From Bacillus sp. RAR_GA_16 (GTDB lineage Bacteria > Bacillota > Bacilli > Bacillales > Guptibacillaceae): DNA of 64,000 nt. Under the pieces are notes generated by a model. That model saw nothing but the letters and a program-made list of their open reading frames with translations, ran no database searches and had not been told where the DNA came from. Positions 18,888 to 28,485 of this stretch are shown one piece after another. The DNA lies in contig NZ_JAIUKZ010000004.1 in the NCBI RefSeq assembly GCF_020165985.1, positions 101,472 to 165,471 of the forward strand. Reading direction: 5' to 3'. Made by a program: the position numbers and the translations under genes. The stretch's first letter is position 1, and every line of letters starts with the position of its first letter.

Positions 18888-19724
18888 ATGAAGAAGATTC
18901 GCGTACTGATAGCAAAGCCCGGTCTTGACGGTCACGATCGAGGAGCTCTCGTTATTGCTCAAGCCCTTCGAGATTATGGAATGGAAGTCATCTATACAGG
19001 TTTAAGACAAACGCCACAACAAATCGTTGCTGCTGCCATTCAAGAAGATGTGGATGCCATTGGATTGTCCTGTTTGTCAGGAGCACATAACGAATTATTC
19101 CCTGAAATTGTTTCATTGTTAGAACAGCGTGAGGCGGGGGATATTATCGTTGTAGGAGGCGGGGTAATTCCCTGGGAGGACATCCCATTCTTAGAATCAA
19201 AAGGAATTCAAAAAGTATTTACCCCGGGAACTCCAACAAAAGACACGGCCATTTTTATAGAAAAAGCCGTGTATGAGCGAGATGGAATTGATCAGTCCAT
19301 AAAAGAACCGCCTAAGAAAATTGATCATATCGGAATTGCTGTGTCTTCATTAGAAGAAGCGCTTCCCTTTTATGTGAATCAACTTCATTTGAAATTAGAA
19401 GCAATTGAAGAAGTAGTTTCAGAAGGTGTGAAGGTAGCGTTCTTGAAGATTGGCGAATCAAGGATTGAGCTACTAGAACCCATTGGAGATTCAAGTCCGA
19501 TTGCTTCATTTATTCGTAAAAAAGGAGAAGGCATTCATCATATTGCGCTTGCAGCTGATCAAATTGAAGACAGGTTACATGAGCTTTCAAAAAATGGAGT
19601 GAAACTGATTCATGAAACGCCTGTGAAAGGTGCTGGTGGAGCGAATATTGCATTTCTGCATCCTAAATCAGCAGGAGGGGTACTATACGAACTTTGTAGT
19701 AAAGCGACGAAGGAGGCAGAATAA
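18888..19724 (+). CDS. B12-binding mutase subunit fused to methylmalonyl-CoA epimerase
   Basis: A protein of about 278 residues with two enzymes in one chain. Residues ~1-132 form a cobalamin-binding domain with the DGHDRGA (DxHxxG) motif, GLSCLSGAH and VVGGGVIP. Residues ~143-272 form a VOC-fold methylmalonyl-CoA epimerase (KIDHIGIAVSSLEEALPFY, GEGIHHIAL, metal ligands His and Glu). The first part completes the mutase of the preceding gene; the second interconverts S- and R-methylmalonyl-CoA. Start at 18888 behind GGAG. The stop overlaps the ATG of the carboxylase gene by one base. Confidence 0.88.
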   Translation: MKKIRVLIAKPGLDGHDRGALVIAQALRDYGMEVIYTGLRQTPQQIVAAAIQEDVDAIGLSCLSGAHNELFPEIVSLLEQREAGDIIVVGGGVIPWEDIPFLESKGIQKVFTPGTPTKDTAIFIEKAVYERDGIDQSIKEPPKKIDHIGIAVSSLEEALPFYVNQLHLKLEAIEEVVSEGVKVAFLKIGESRIELLEPIGDSSPIASFIRKKGEGIHHIALAADQIEDRLHELSKNGVKLIHETPVKGAGGANIAFLHPKSAGGVLYELCSKATKEAE

Positions 19725-21271
19725 TGGACATGTACGATAAAATCAATGAATTGTACGATCGGCGAAGAGAAGTAGAGCTTGGCGGTGGGGATGAACGTAT
19801 AGCTAAACAACATGAAAAAGGTAAGTTAACAGCTCGGGAGCGAATTGACTTACTTGTAGACAAGGGGACGTTTGTTGAGCTTAATTCTTTCATTGAACAC
19901 CGTTCATTGGATTTTGGAATGGCAGATTTAAAGGCGCCTGGCGAAGGGGTCGTGACAGGCTATGGGAAAGTGAATGGTCGTCCAATCTATCTTTTTGCAC
20001 AGGATTTCACCGTTTTTGGAGGTGCCCTGGGTGAGATGCATGCCCAAAAAATAGCTCATGTGATGGATTTAGCAGCACGCAATGGTGCGCCAATTATCGG
20101 TCTGAATGACTCTGGAGGTGCGAGAATTCAAGAAGGTGTGGTATCATTGGATGGGTATGGACACATCTTTTACCGTAACGCGATCTATTCTGGAGTAGTT
20201 CCACAGATCTCGGTTATTATGGGTCCATGCGCAGGTGGAGCTGTCTATTCTCCTGCAATAACTGATTTTGTATTTATGGTAGAAGATACAAGCCAGATGT
20301 TTATTACTGGTCCCAAAGTAATTGAAACAGTTACACGTGAGAAGATTACAGCTGAGGACCTTGGTGGAGCAAAAGTCCATCGGTCCAAAAGTGGTAATGC
20401 CCACTTTACAGGCAAGACTGAAGAAGAAGTGCTTGCAAGCGTTCGCGATTTGATCAGTTATTTACCGTTAAATAACGAAGAGAAAAGTCCTATTATAAAA
20501 AGTGATGAACGCGATGATTTTTGTGCCGATCTTGCCGATCTTGTTCCATTTGATGCGACCAGGCCATATGATGTTAGAACGGTGATTGATGCAGTAGTAG
20601 ATAAAGATTCATTTCTTGAAGTACAAAAATATTTTGCGAAAAACATTGTTATTGGTTTTGCAAGAATAAAAGGCGAGACAGTAGGAATGGTCTGCAATCA
20701 GCCCAAAGTAATGGCTGGTGGACTCGATATTGATTCTTCTGACAAGCTTTCACGCTTTATTCGGTTCTGTGATTCTTTTAATATTCCATTGATTACGTTT
20801 GAAGATGTTACAGGCTTTTTCCCAGGAATCAAACAGGAGCACGGTGGCATTATCCGTCATGGAGCTAAAATCCTTTATGCTTACTCAGAAGCAACCGTAC
20901 CGAAAATTACGGTCATACTAAGAAAAGCATATGGTGGAGCTTATGTAGCTTTAAATTCCAAATCCATTGGAGCAGACCTCGTCTATGCCTGGCCAAATGC
21001 AGAAATTGCCGTGATGGGCCCAGAAGGCGCCGCCAACGTCATTTTTGCGAGAGAAATTAATGAGAGTGATGATCCAGAAGCAACAAGAGCCGCAAAGATT
21101 GAAGAATATCGTGAGAAGTTCGCGAACCCATACATAGCTGCTTCACGAGGGATGGTTGATGACGTCATCGATCCAAGAGAGACGAGAAAGAAGCTGATTG
21201 AAGCGCTCGAATTAATGCAGAATAAGAAGGAAGATCGTCCAAAGAAGAAGCACGGCAATATCCCGCTTTAA
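19724..21271 (+). CDS. yqjD: Propionyl-CoA carboxylase beta subunit (carboxyltransferase)
   Basis: A 515-residue carboxyltransferase with both crotonase-like halves. The N-terminal oxyanion region is GLNDSGGARIQEGV with GPCAGGAVYSPA; the C-terminal half has GFFPGIKQEHGGIIRHGAK and RKAYGGAYVALNSK. It transfers CO2 from biotin to propionyl-CoA, giving methylmalonyl-CoA. The biotin carboxylase/carrier subunit is not in this window. Placed after the mutase and epimerase genes with one-base overlap, so the cluster encodes the propionyl-CoA to succinyl-CoA route. YqjD of B. subtilis occupies the same syntenic place. Confidence 0.9.
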   Translation: MDMYDKINELYDRRREVELGGGDERIAKQHEKGKLTARERIDLLVDKGTFVELNSFIEHRSLDFGMADLKAPGEGVVTGYGKVNGRPIYLFAQDFTVFGGALGEMHAQKIAHVMDLAARNGAPIIGLNDSGGARIQEGVVSLDGYGHIFYRNAIYSGVVPQISVIMGPCAGGAVYSPAITDFVFMVEDTSQMFITGPKVIETVTREKITAEDLGGAKVHRSKSGNAHFTGKTEEEVLASVRDLISYLPLNNEEKSPIIKSDERDDFCADLADLVPFDATRPYDVRTVIDAVVDKDSFLEVQKYFAKNIVIGFARIKGETVGMVCNQPKVMAGGLDIDSSDKLSRFIRFCDSFNIPLITFEDVTGFFPGIKQEHGGIIRHGAKILYAYSEATVPKITVILRKAYGGAYVALNSKSIGADLVYAWPNAEIAVMGPEGAANVIFAREINESDDPEATRAAKIEEYREKFANPYIAASRGMVDDVIDPRETRKKLIEALELMQNKKEDRPKKKHGNIPL

Positions 21272-21295
21272 ACCGAATTCTAGGAGGCATACATC

Positions 21296-22417
21296 ATGAT
21301 TAATGAACAAAGACTAGTTGACGAATTTTTAGAGCTCGTTCAAATCGATTCTGAAACGAAACATGAGAAGAAAATTGCTGCCATTTTAAAAGAAAAATTC
21401 ACTTCGCTTGGTGTAGAAGTAGAAGAAGATGACGCTGCAGACAAAACGGAGCATGAGGCAGGAAATCTCATTTGCACGCTTAAAGGAACCGTTGAAAAAG
21501 CAGATCCAATTTATTTCACTTCCCATATGGATACAGTTGTACCAGGGAAAGGCGTTAAGCCAACGATCAAAGACGGATACGTTGTAACAGATGGAACAAC
21601 CATTCTTGGAGCGGACGATAAAACAGGCTTGGCTGCTATGTTTGAAGCTATTCGCGTCTTAAAAGAGCAAAACATAGAACATGGGACGATTCAATTTATT
21701 ATTACCGTCGGAGAAGAATCAGGGCTACAAGGTGCAAAAGTGCTTGACCCAGAGAAGCTAATTGCCAAATTTGGTTATGCGCTTGATAGTGACGGTGAAG
21801 TTGGTAAAATCATCACAGCTGCTCCAACGCAAGCAAAAATAAAAGCGACCATTTATGGGAAAACAGCTCATGCAGGGGTTGCACCAGAAAAAGGCGTTTC
21901 AGCGATTACAATGGCAGCTAAATCAATTGCGAAAATGCCGCTTGGCCGCTTAGATGATGAAACTACAGCCAATATTGGTCGATTTGAGGGTGGTTCTCAA
22001 ACGAATATTGTTTGTGATTATGTGGAAGTACTAGCTGAAGCACGCTCACTCGTTCCTGAAAAAATGGAAGCGCAAGTCGAGAAAATGAAACAGGCTTTTG
22101 AAAAAACGGCTTCAGAAATGGGTGGTTCCGTAGATCTTGATATTAAGGTGATGTACCCTGGTTTCAAGTTTAATGATGGTGACTATGTTGTTGAAGTAGC
22201 AAAAAAAGCAATGGAAAAGATTGGCCGTTCTCCTGAACTATTAACAAGTGGTGGTGGAAGTGATGCCAATGTCATTGCGGGTCACGGCATTCCTACAGTC
22301 AACCTGGCTGTTGGTTATGAAGAAATTCATACTACAAATGAACGTATGCCTGTAAAAGAACTTGTAAAGGTATCTGAAGCAGTTGTTTCAATTATTAAAG
22401 AAGTTGCCAACGCATAA
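21296..22417 (+). CDS. yqjE: M20-family peptidase (tripeptidase PepT-like), YqjE
   Basis: A 373-residue zinc metallopeptidase. Metal ligands appear in YFTSHMDTVVPG, GADDKTGLAA and VGEESGLQGAK, with the C-terminal histidine in NLAVGYEEIHTTNE. A dimerisation lid (TIYGKTAHAGVAPEKG) lies between. Likely cytosolic di/tripeptide hydrolase. Ribosome site CTAGGAGG. Last gene before a strong terminator. Confidence 0.88.
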   Translation: MINEQRLVDEFLELVQIDSETKHEKKIAAILKEKFTSLGVEVEEDDAADKTEHEAGNLICTLKGTVEKADPIYFTSHMDTVVPGKGVKPTIKDGYVVTDGTTILGADDKTGLAAMFEAIRVLKEQNIEHGTIQFIITVGEESGLQGAKVLDPEKLIAKFGYALDSDGEVGKIITAAPTQAKIKATIYGKTAHAGVAPEKGVSAITMAAKSIAKMPLGRLDDETTANIGRFEGGSQTNIVCDYVEVLAEARSLVPEKMEAQVEKMKQAFEKTASEMGGSVDLDIKVMYPGFKFNDGDYVVEVAKKAMEKIGRSPELLTSGGGSDANVIAGHGIPTVNLAVGYEEIHTTNERMPVKELVKVSEAVVSIIKEVANA

Positions 22418-22431
22418 GTAAGAAAATGTTT

Positions 22432-22467
22432 AGAACATTGTCGGTTTTCGACAATGTTCTCTTTTTT
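22432..22467 (+). terminator. Terminator after yqjE
   Basis: Twelve-base perfect arms (22432-22443, 22449-22460) and CTTTTTTG. Confidence 0.9.
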
Positions 22468-22554
22468 GTTACAGCTACCTCCGTGGCAACACTTCTATAT
22501 TATGTTAAAATAAATAGGTATAATGACAATTATTGAAGTGGAAGCGGTGTTAAA

Positions 22555-23043
22555 ATGGACTCTATTCAAACTCACAAACTAATGAATTATATGCGTGGCA
22601 CATATAAGGTTTTGGAAAATGAATGGCAAAAAAATGCGAGGGAAATTGGTCTAACGCAAGCTGAACAACATGTGATGTGGATCGTTTATTTGGAGGAAGA
22701 AGTAACGATTACAAAAATCTCAGAAATTGGCCTTTGGGACGTTTCAACGGTCATGCAGGTATTAAAACGTTTGAAAAACAAACGATTTGTTAAACTTGAA
22801 AAGAAAGCCAATGATCGACGAGTATCTTACGTGACCTTAACGGAAGAAGGGCAAACGAAAGTGGAAGCAAGTACTCAGTATTCTTATGCTGTCATGAATT
22901 ACCTTGAAGAGTATCGGTCAAAATCAGTTGAAAATGCTGAATTTCTTGATGCGATGTACGAATTTCAAATGGAATTCAATCAGTACTTTCACGGAAGTGA
23001 ATTTGTAAAATGGGTTGAAAGGAAGAAAGTACCGACTACGTAA
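22555..23043 (+). CDS. MarR-family regulator resembling ScoC/Hpr
   Basis: A 162-residue winged-helix protein. The helix-turn-helix and wing are visible in TITKISEIGLWDVSTVMQVLKRL and KKANDRRVSYVTLTEEG. The phrase EQHVMWIVYLEEEVTITKISEIG resembles the corresponding part of B. subtilis ScoC (Hpr), a transition-state repressor of protease and peptide-transport genes. The protein is shorter than ScoC (about 203 aa). Monocistronic with its own terminator. Targets are unknown; the M4 protease gene in this window would be a reasonable candidate. Confidence 0.75.
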   Translation: MDSIQTHKLMNYMRGTYKVLENEWQKNAREIGLTQAEQHVMWIVYLEEEVTITKISEIGLWDVSTVMQVLKRLKNKRFVKLEKKANDRRVSYVTLTEEGQTKVEASTQYSYAVMNYLEEYRSKSVENAEFLDAMYEFQMEFNQYFHGSEFVKWVERKKVPTT

Positions 23044-23068
23044 GACAGGAGACCTCTCCTGTCTTTTT
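23044..23068 (+). terminator. Terminator of the MarR-family gene
   Basis: Arms GACAGGAG and CTCCTGTC, then TTTTT. It starts right at the stop codon. Confidence 0.88.
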
Positions 23069-23138
23069 AGCATGAGTGACAGGCACTACCCGAATGAGGG
23101 CGAACGGTGTCGATTAAAGGGTTAAGGAGCTGTATGGA

Positions 23139-24420
23139 ATGAAGCGGAGTGCAATGGGAAGAGGAAGAGTTATTTTTCATGTGGATATGAATAGTTTTTA
23201 TGCGTCTGTGGAAGTCGCTCATAATCCAAAACTTCGAGGGAAGCCCCTTGCCATTGCCGGGAATGTAGAAGAAAGGCGAGGGAATCGTCGTGACGAGTAG
23301 CTATGAAGCGAGAAAGAAAGGTGTGAAAACAACGATGCCGGTTTGGGAAGCGAAGAAGCATTGTCCTGAACTACTTGTTATGCCGCCTAATTTTCCACTT
23401 TACCGGCAGACGTCTCTCCAGATCTTTGAACTATTAGAATCTTATACCCCCCTTGTGCAACCAGTTTCTATTGATGAAGGCTATTTAGACATTACAGAAG
23501 ACTGTGGTGACAGGAATCCGATTGAGATTGCAAAGGAGATTCAAAGACGCATCCATGCTGAAATTGGTATTCCTTGTAGCATTGGAATTGCGCCGAATAA
23601 ATTTCTAGCAAAGATGGCTTCAGATATGAAAAAACCGTTAGGGATTACCATCCTTCGTAAGCGAGAGCTAGATCAATTACTCTGGCCGCTTGATGTTGGT
23701 GAAATGCACGGAGTAGGAAAGAAAACGAAAGAAAAATTACTTGAGTTAAACATTAAAACCATTTATGACCTAGCTCATGCGAATGAACTCCAACTTGAAA
23801 TGAAGCTAGGTATCAATGGCAAGCGGTTATATGAGCGTGCAAACGGTCGAGATGATCGACCTGTCGATCCAGATGCGATTGATGAGTTTAAGAGTGTTGG
23901 GAATTCCACCACGTTCCCCGAAGACCTTCTGGATCACCACCGAATCCATACCGCACTTACAAACTTATCTGATTCCGTTGCTAAGCGGATGTCTAAAAAG
24001 AATGTGTTAAGTTTTAATATACAGCTAACCATACGTTACAACGATCGAACAACCGTTACAAGAAGTAGAAAACTTCAAAACCCTATCTCGCAATCTTCAG
24101 ATATCCTTGAGGCTGCTCAAGCTCTCTTTGAAAAGAATTGGTCAGGACAGCCGATTCGATTACTTGGCATCACAGGGCAGCAGCTTGTCAATCGAAAGGA
24201 GGCGACTGTTCAACTAGATTTATTTTCCTTTGAAGCAGACTCAAAACGAGAACAGTTGCAGAATACAATCGGTACGATTCGTTCGAAATATGGGGAAGGA
24301 GCGCTTCTTAAAGGAAATCAACTTGGTAAGGATGCAAGTCATAAATTACGAGATGAAAAGAGACGAGGAACAAGCCTTGATCGGGATTTTCTGTGGAAGT
24401 ATAAGCAAGATAAAGAGTAA
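23139..24420 (+). pseudogene. polY1: DNA polymerase IV (Y-family, PolY1/DinB), frameshifted
   Basis: The N-terminal piece (from ATG 23139) carries the catalytic motif [15 protein letters not shown] and reads NVEERRG before shifting. The second frame continues [13 protein letters not shown], with VSIDEGYLD (SxDE-type catalytic acidic residues), the HhH segment MHGVGKKTKEKLLEL, and the little-finger domain, ending in a C-terminal QLDLF that fits a beta-clamp-binding motif. Removing one base from GAATC at 23282-23286 joins them into a normal 426-residue protein. Translesion synthesis. Position matches yqjH of B. subtilis. A true loss-of-function is possible but the shared break motif argues for a sequence error. 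Confidence 0.88.
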
Positions 24421-24451
24421 GTGATCCCTCGTCTAAAAAGGAGCTGTCAAT

Positions 24452-25405
24452 ATGAAGATCGTTGATAAGATGCAACTTGTTCAACATGAAATGAAGACAG
24501 TATTAATTGGAAAAGAAAAAACGATTGAGCTTGTAATGATTTGCTTGTTGAATAATGGCAATGTTTTATTAGAAGATGTTCCGGGCACTGGTAAAACCCT
24601 TCTTGCGAAATCCATGGCAGTCTTACTCGGTGGTCAATATAAACGAGTCCAATTCACTCCCGATGTATTACCTGGAGATGTAACGGGTATTGAGTTTTTT
24701 AATCCTAAATTGCAAGATTTTGAATTGCGTCCTGGCCCTGTGATGACGAACGTTTTGCTTGCAGATGAGATAAACCGTGCGACACCTAGAACGCAGTCGA
24801 GTTTATTAGAGGTAATGGAAGAAAAACAGGTAACGATTGAAGGAAAAACACTAAAGCTTCCGACTCCTTTTATTGTCATTGCCACTCAAAATCCTCTTGA
24901 ATCGCAGGGAACTTTTTCATTACCAGAAGCCCAGATGGATCGTTTCTTTATGCAGATGCAAACAGGGTATCCAACTCCGGAAGAAGAGAAGCAAATGATT
25001 CAAATGATGAGAGTAACAAATCTATTCAATGATCTAAAGGCCATCTTTGAAGAGGGAGAAATAGAATGGTATCAAGAACAAGTGAAGCAAGTCGTACTTT
25101 CTGAAGTGATCGAGGATTATCTCTTAAGTATCATTCAAGCTACCAGAAACGGAGAATACATAAGTGTTGGCGTAAGCCCCAGAGGAACCATCGCCTTTAT
25201 GAAAGCAGCACAGGGAAAAGCATTCATTGAAGGTAGGTCGTTTGTTACACCTGAAGATATTCAGTTCGTTGCGCCTTATGTTCTTAGTCATCGTCTTGTT
25301 TTGACGATGGAAGGAGCGATGCGTAAGACGAAACAAGCTGTACTTCAAGAGATTTTATCCCAAGTTGATGTTCCTGTAGAGTCAAAGGGAGTTATCCCAA
25401 CATGA
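24452..25405 (+). CDS. MoxR-family AAA+ ATPase
   Basis: A 317-residue AAA+ protein with Walker A EDVPGTGKT, Walker B LLADEINRA, sensor 1 ATQNP and a C-terminal lid containing SPRGTIAF. MoxR ATPases act as chaperones for assembly of VWA/DUF58 partner proteins. First of a three-gene operon in which each stop overlaps the next start as ATGA (MoxR, DUF58, DUF4129), a very common grouping. Ribosome site AAAAGGAG. Confidence 0.92.
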   Translation: MKIVDKMQLVQHEMKTVLIGKEKTIELVMICLLNNGNVLLEDVPGTGKTLLAKSMAVLLGGQYKRVQFTPDVLPGDVTGIEFFNPKLQDFELRPGPVMTNVLLADEINRATPRTQSSLLEVMEEKQVTIEGKTLKLPTPFIVIATQNPLESQGTFSLPEAQMDRFFMQMQTGYPTPEEEKQMIQMMRVTNLFNDLKAIFEEGEIEWYQEQVKQVVLSEVIEDYLLSIIQATRNGEYISVGVSPRGTIAFMKAAQGKAFIEGRSFVTPEDIQFVAPYVLSHRLVLTMEGAMRKTKQAVLQEILSQVDVPVESKGVIPT

Positions 25406-26614
25406 GGTGGGAATCTCACACCACACTCTCTTTATTTCTAACTTCTTTTTTAGGATTAAGTTGGATTTTGCTCATTGTTGCTTTCTATTTTCAATCGACT
25501 GAATTATTCCTAATTACGATTGCATCAATGGTTCTCGCCTATGGTACTCGTCTTTATTTAAAAAAAGCAGCTTCATCTGTTCAGATTGAAAATAAACGGC
25601 GAACAATTAAGCTTTTTAAAGGCGAACAAGAAACGCTCTCCTTTTCAATACAGAATCGAGGAAGATTGCCGATTTGGAACGGTGAGCTACGTTTTGCTCT
25701 TGAGCCTGTGCTCGATCTCTCTCATCTGGAAATGGTTCACAACACGAAAAACCTTCATTACTATTCCGTTCCTTTTTTTCTGAGAAAAGAGGAACAGAAG
25801 AATATTTCCTTTTCCATTCAGGCTCATCAAAGAGGGGCTACGCGAATTAGAAAACTTCAATATACAATAAAAGATCTCTTTGGCCTGGGTAGCCATGTAT
25901 CAAGTCTTACCGATTTCTTTCAAACAGAAGTAGTGATTTATCCAGAGTTAAAAGAGGTAAAAGGTGTGGAGCAGCTTTCTACCTTTGAAATGGGGAACTT
26001 CGCCTATGAACATTCACTTTACGAAAACCTGTCTGCTCCAGCAGGAGCTCGTGAGTATGTGAGCACCGATCCGTTTAATCATATTCATTGGAAAGCTACA
26101 GCTAGGACGTCAGAGTTGAAAACGAAAGTTTACGAGCGTTCGATTGAAATGAGATGGGTTTTTATTCTAGACTTGTCGGTTAAAAGAAAGAACAGTCCCG
26201 GCCAGGTTTCCAATAATATGGAGGCATATATTAGCCAACTTGCTTTTCTTTGTACAGTTGCGACGAAGCGCGGGAATCGCATTTGAAATTCATATTAATT
26301 TAGACCCTGAAGGACCAGCCCCCTCTATGGTACTTGAAGCGGGCGAGGGGAATGCTCAATTAAGTAAAGCATTGGAGTTACTAGCTCGAATCGATGACAC
26401 GAGACCACTTTTATCTTTTGATCGTATGAATGCATTGCTCAAAAAGCGACTAACACAGCGTTCTGTGTTAATCCGTTTAGGTGAACCAATACAACCAATA
26501 GAAGAAATGACCTTTTATCAGTTTTTGAAGAACAAAGGTCATGAATGCTATGATGTGATGCTATCGGATGGTCATGCGTATCTTAGTAGAATAGAAGGGA
26601 TACAGGATAGATGA
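25402..26614 (+). pseudogene. DUF58 domain protein, frameshifted
   Basis: Two N-terminal membrane helices (about residues 8-45) lead into an extracellular-type beta domain. The DUF58 signature EYVSTDPFNHIHWKATART follows, and then a VWA-like segment beginning VFILDLS. The first frame ends at 26286. The second frame resumes as AFEIHINLDPEGPAPS and runs to 26614. Removing one base from GAATC at 26274-26278 gives a continuous 403-residue protein. Both junctions with neighbours are ATGA overlaps, arguing that the gene is still translated as part of an intact operon. Confidence 0.85.
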
Positions 26615-27831
26615 TGAATTTCAAAGAACTTCCCCATCTCCTCTATTACATTTACGACATGTTTTTCGTGTATTTTCTTCTCATGTTCTTTTATTTGTAT
26701 GAACAAACACTTCCGCCGATCTTACCTTTTCTTGTTCTTGTTGTTGGATGTGGCGGCTGCTTTTTTCTTGTTTATTTTAAAAATCGTGATCAAATCACGT
26801 TTGTGTGGGTATTCTTCTTATCCATCCTAACCTTTTTAGTCGGGATATTGTTAACTGTACCGCTTTTTTATGCCATTCTTCTTTCAATTACGATTGCGTG
26901 GCGTAGTTATGTCAACATGAGAGAAACGAGTCGGAATGATGATACGATACTATTTTTTATGAGCTTCGCGGGGGCTTTTTTATTTTTTTTGTTCAGTAAT
27001 TCTACTGAACTAAGGCAGTTGGTTTTTCTATTTCCTCTCGTTCAATTTCTTTTGCTCCTCTTATGTAGAGCAGCAGTAGAGATAAGAAAAACAGGAGGGC
27101 CGCAACAAATAAAATGGGCAATGAGTTCGATCCTTCTATTGTTAGCCGTTTCTAGCAGTTTGTTTAGTCTTATCATTTGGATGAAAGAGCCTCTTATTAA
27201 GGTGATTTCTTATACGATTGGTGGAGTAGGATATGTCATTGGTTTGCCGATCTACTGGCTAACTTCACATCTTCCTACTCGCTCTACTCAAAATTCTCTT
27301 CTTTTAGATGGGAACAACCAAGTGGAAAGCCAACAAGAAAACAAGGAACAATTGGTAAATGAACAAAGTCTAGATCTGCCACTGGAGTTTATTTTCTATT
27401 CGTGCCTTACGATTTCATTACTCGTTCTTTTGTTTCTTCTTTATAAAAAAAGGCTTATGTTATCTCGCCTTCCTGTAAACTCCTTTGCGACTTTGACAAG
27501 TGAAATGTTGAAGACAAGCGAAGAAAAGAAAGTTAGACAAACAAAACCACCATCGAATCAGATAAGAAAGCAGCTTTTTAATTTAGAAATAAAAGCGATG
27601 AAATATGGGGTTGGACGTCAAAGAGGAGAAACATTAAGTGAATGGTTACGGAAAATCCCAGGGGAAACTGAGAGTAAGAATATGGTTCGAGACATATACA
27701 TTAAGGAAAGATATGGGGAAAAACATCCTGATGGTGAGGAAGCTCTTCTATACAAACAGCATATGAAGAACCTTCATCAGGAATTAAGAAAGTATGCCTT
27801 ACAAAAGCGGAAAGAAAACAAGAAGAAATAA
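26611..27831 (+). CDS. Multi-spanning membrane protein with C-terminal DUF4129, TgpA-like but lacking transglutaminase
   Basis: A 406-residue protein. At least five hydrophobic helices lie in the first ~210 residues, another helix (FIFYSCLTISLLVLLFLLY) at about 255-273, and a soluble tail with the DUF4129-like FNLEIKAMKYGVGRQRGETL. In many Bacillus the third gene of this operon (YebA/TgpA type) is over 700 residues and has a transglutaminase core with Cys-His-Asp between the membrane parts. That core is absent here, with only a short Gln/Asn-rich linker in its place. Role unknown; probably works with the MoxR and DUF58 proteins at the membrane. Its 3' end overlaps the convergent CPBP gene by 33 bases. 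Confidence 0.75.
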   Translation: MMNFKELPHLLYYIYDMFFVYFLLMFFYLYEQTLPPILPFLVLVVGCGGCFFLVYFKNRDQITFVWVFFLSILTFLVGILLTVPLFYAILLSITIAWRSYVNMRETSRNDDTILFFMSFAGAFLFFLFSNSTELRQLVFLFPLVQFLLLLLCRAAVEIRKTGGPQQIKWAMSSILLLLAVSSSLFSLIIWMKEPLIKVISYTIGGVGYVIGLPIYWLTSHLPTRSTQNSLLLDGNNQVESQQENKEQLVNEQSLDLPLEFIFYSCLTISLLVLLFLLYKKRLMLSRLPVNSFATLTSEMLKTSEEKKVRQTKPPSNQIRKQLFNLEIKAMKYGVGRQRGETLSEWLRKIPGETESKNMVRDIYIKERYGEKHPDGEEALLYKQHMKNLHQELRKYALQKRKENKKK

Positions 27832-28395
27832 ATCAAAAATTAGGTGTGAAAGCAACGGAACGACCATATTGCCACTTCGATCATATAAGTATCCCCACAC
27901 CGATCCAGCTAGCAATGCAGCGACAAGCAGAAGAAAAGCACCAGCATAGAGGTGGGCGCTCATATAGAGAAGCGCAGCGATTAAAATCGGATAGTTGATT
28001 TTACGTGTTTTTAGTTCCGTTTGGACAAGCCCTCTCCAAAATAGTTCTTCTCCTGGAATAATAATCAGAACTAGACTTATATAGTGCCAGGCTTTAACCG
28101 GTGCGACGAGCGTATAAAGTTCCTCAATCTGCGTTATAAATTGGGGGAATAGAGCAAGCATAAGGGTTTTACCTAATAAGAATACGAAATAAAGGAATAC
28201 GCCGCTTAAGATTCCAATTAATAGTTGAAAGGGAGACGGTTTTTTCCATTTAACTTTTCGGAACGAAATCCCTCCAAGGAGAAGAAGAGAAAGAGTAAAG
28301 AGTGGCCAAAAAAGATCATTAAACAAATAGAAAGATAGGAATAATAGGGAATGTGAGAGAAGTAGTACAAAATAGAATGATTTGTTTGTAAGCAT
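27799..28395 (-). CDS. CPBP-family intramembrane metalloprotease
   Basis: A 198-residue membrane protein with the CPBP/ABI motifs PGEELFWRG (EExxxR), the following histidine in YMSAHLYAG, and LLSHLIFDLF. Five to six hydrophobic segments are seen. Start at 28395 because AGGAG lies 9 bases upstream; an earlier ATG at 28443 has no ribosome site. Substrate unknown; members process membrane-bound or bacteriocin-related peptides. Confidence 0.85.
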   Translation of the reverse strand: MLTNKSFYFVLLLSHSLLFLSFYLFNDLFWPLFTLSLLLLGGISFRKVKWKKPSPFQLLIGILSGVFLYFVFLLGKTLMLALFPQFITQIEELYTLVAPVKAWHYISLVLIIIPGEELFWRGLVQTELKTRKINYPILIAALLYMSAHLYAGAFLLLVAALLAGSVWGYLYDRSGNMVVPLLSHLIFDLFLLVFFPLL

Positions 28396-28485
28396 TATAT
28401 TCAACTCCTGTATCAAATGCCTATTTACAGTGTAGCCGATCATTGAATGGTTTGCGACAAAGAAGTGGTTAGAAGGAGGAATGAA

